This document shows, piece by piece, positions 62,969-64,000 of a stretch of DNA of 64,000 bases (position 1 is its first letter; every line of letters begins with the position of its first letter). This DNA is from Spirosoma profusum (GTDB taxonomy: Bacteria > Bacteroidota > Bacteroidia > Cytophagales > Spirosomataceae). Location of the stretch: NCBI RefSeq assembly GCF_014699005.1, contig NZ_JACWZY010000007.1, forward strand, positions 62,001 through 126,000. Direction: 5' to 3'. Both the position numbers and the translations under genes were made by a program. The notes under the pieces are model-generated. The model ran no database searches. It was given only the letters and a program-made list of their open reading frames with translations, and was not told the origin of the DNA.

Positions 62969-64000
62969 CTATTCTTCAATGGTGTAGATCAGAATTGCTG
63001 ATATGAAGGATTCTTTGCTTTCAGAGTTTTGTTGTGATTTTTTGACAACGGAGTAGAGTTGATTGACCTTCAATTTTCCAATAGACTCAGGCGTAGCAGC
63101 TTCATTATTAACAAAGACTTTTACGGCTCCTAATCGTTCATCAATAGTTAACGTACCATCGTCCTTGACGACTACTCCACTGCTACGGGTAGTTTTATTC
63201 TTGAAAAATTCCTTCGAATAGCTTGATGATCCACTCCCTAAATCTTTGAATTTTTGCTCTCCATCTGAAAGTAAATAATCCAGGCGATGTTCCCTGAAAA
63301 ACTGAGCGGCAGCATTTTCTTCAGCAAGAGCAGTCTTTCGGAGTGATTCAGGTAAATTATCTCCGTAATAGCGAAGTGAGCCTGTGCCGCGATAGCCGAC
63401 ATTTCTGCCAATCCCTATATATCCCGCAATCGTCTCAATAGGCTTGTTACCCGTTTGTAGCTCATTCATGGTCGTACGTGCACCCTGATCTTTAACTGAG
63501 AAGATAATTCGATTAATATGAGTATAGAATAGGTCAAACTTAATCTCATTTATCTGCATACTATCGCCGTGTTTGGCAAACTCCTGACGCATCACAGCAA
63601 AATCGTCAAACGTAGTTTTTGGGGTAACAATCCAGTAAAGCCGATTGCCCTGATAAGCCATATAGCGAGAAGGACTTGAACGTAGCGAATCGACTTCTAC
63701 ACTACGTTGAACAGAATCTGCCTGTACTTTAACAAGTTGTGATGAGGGTTTAATTGTAGACGTAGCAACTTCAGATTTAATGATTGACTTACTGTCAGGG
63801 ATAGAAATAATCTCTCCGGGCTGCATTACTACGTTGGGGGTGCCACTTAGCGTAGTAATTGTCTCGACGATGGGTTGCGGAACGTAGCGTTTTATTGTCT
63901 CCACGTGCTTATGACGGGCAAAGGCCGATGCTATGGTCAGGGCTGCCAGCAAAAAAACAGGGTATTTGAGCCAGGAAATGGCAGCCGATTCTTTTCGATT
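62969..64000 (-). CDS. Probable BlaR1/M56-family protein, C-terminal part, runs off the window
   Basis: The reading frame is open to the window edge; the TTG at 63952 is only the first possible start inside the window and should not be taken as the true one. The edge-proximal residues (NRKESAAISWLKYPVFLLAALTIASAFA) resemble the membrane span that follows an M56 peptidase domain. The ~320-residue C-terminal part is soluble and of unknown function, with no recognised motif. The gene's 5' part, possibly with the HExxH peptidase domain and an adjacent BlaI-type repressor gene, would lie beyond 64000. Confidence 0.6.
   Translation of the reverse strand, partial: NRKESAAISWLKYPVFLLAALTIASAFARHKHVETIKRYVPQPIVETITTLSGTPNVVMQPGEIISIPDSKSIIKSEVATSTIKPSSQLVKVQADSVQRSVEVDSLRSSPSRYMAYQGNRLYWIVTPKTTFDDFAVMRQEFAKHGDSMQINEIKFDLFYTHINRIIFSVKDQGARTTMNELQTGNKPIETIAGYIGIGRNVGYRGTGSLRYYGDNLPESLRKTALAEENAAAQFFREHRLDYLLSDGEQKFKDLGSGSSSYSKEFFKNKTTRSSGVVVKDDGTLTIDERLGAVKVFVNNEAATPESIGKLKVNQLYSVVKKSQQNSESKESFISAILIYTIEE

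Noticed and set aside
1-64000. CRISPR arrays, tRNA or rRNA genes
   Set aside because: I saw no regularly spaced direct repeats with unique spacers and no cloverleaf or rRNA-like sequence in the gaps.

Overview
The window looks like a chromosomal segment from a Bacteroidetes bacterium of the Cytophagales, probably Spirosoma or a close relative in the Spirosomataceae. The reasons are a Bacteroidetes-type (subtype iii) type VI secretion locus, type IX secretion genes porU and porV, several TAnnTTTG promoter elements, crtI and crtB next to an ECF sigma factor, and base composition near 50% GC by eye. The species call is inference. I saw no rRNA, tRNA, CRISPR array, transposase or phage gene.

Layout. 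(1) 109-12792: the 3' part of a T6SS-iii locus: tssG-like, tssK, tssO, clpV/tssH, PAAR, tssB, tssC, four hcp/tssD paralogues, vgrG/tssI, and a convergent tssN-like membrane gene. The rest of the baseplate and membrane complex would lie upstream. (2) 12974-18351: nuoKLMN, the membrane proton-pumping arm of complex I, with its own promoter. (3) 18479-31404: a GtrA-like membrane protein, a small lipoprotein, a SprT-like metalloprotease, porU-porV, a catalytically degenerate M16 protein, plsY, an M20 dipeptidase, a DUF1207-like outer-membrane protein and purB. (4) 31725-38672: a 2315-residue secreted repeat protein. (5) 38781-45652: a DeoR-type repressor divergent from a polyol operon (RbtT-like MFS transporter, 2-hydroxyacid dehydrogenase, two FGGY kinases, histidine phosphatase), then a secreted GDPD phosphodiesterase. 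(6) 46758-55305, all minus strand: a WGR/beta-propeller protein, proC, a TlpA-like thioredoxin, gatB, crtB, crtI and an ECF sigma factor. (7) 56001-61923: kdsD, then recQ, purD and a PSP1/YaaT-like protein. (8) 61970-64000, minus strand: two proteins resembling C-terminal parts of BlaR1/M56 proteins, one running off the edge.

Two sequence-level patterns cut across these genes. First, the pentamer TACGT/ACGTA is strongly over-represented in many genes (hand counts of 9-16 sites per kb against about 2 expected). It occurs in all codon phases and also between genes, so it behaves like an iterated genomic word. Second, many short intergenic gaps consist almost entirely of long, often perfect inverted repeats (stems of 13-40 bp), whose right arm often ends 15-30 bp before the next start codon. 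One forms part of the porU signal-peptide coding region. A ~700 bp non-coding region upstream of the ECF sigma gene holds four phased TGTGGAAT direct repeats and a nested two-layer inverted repeat.
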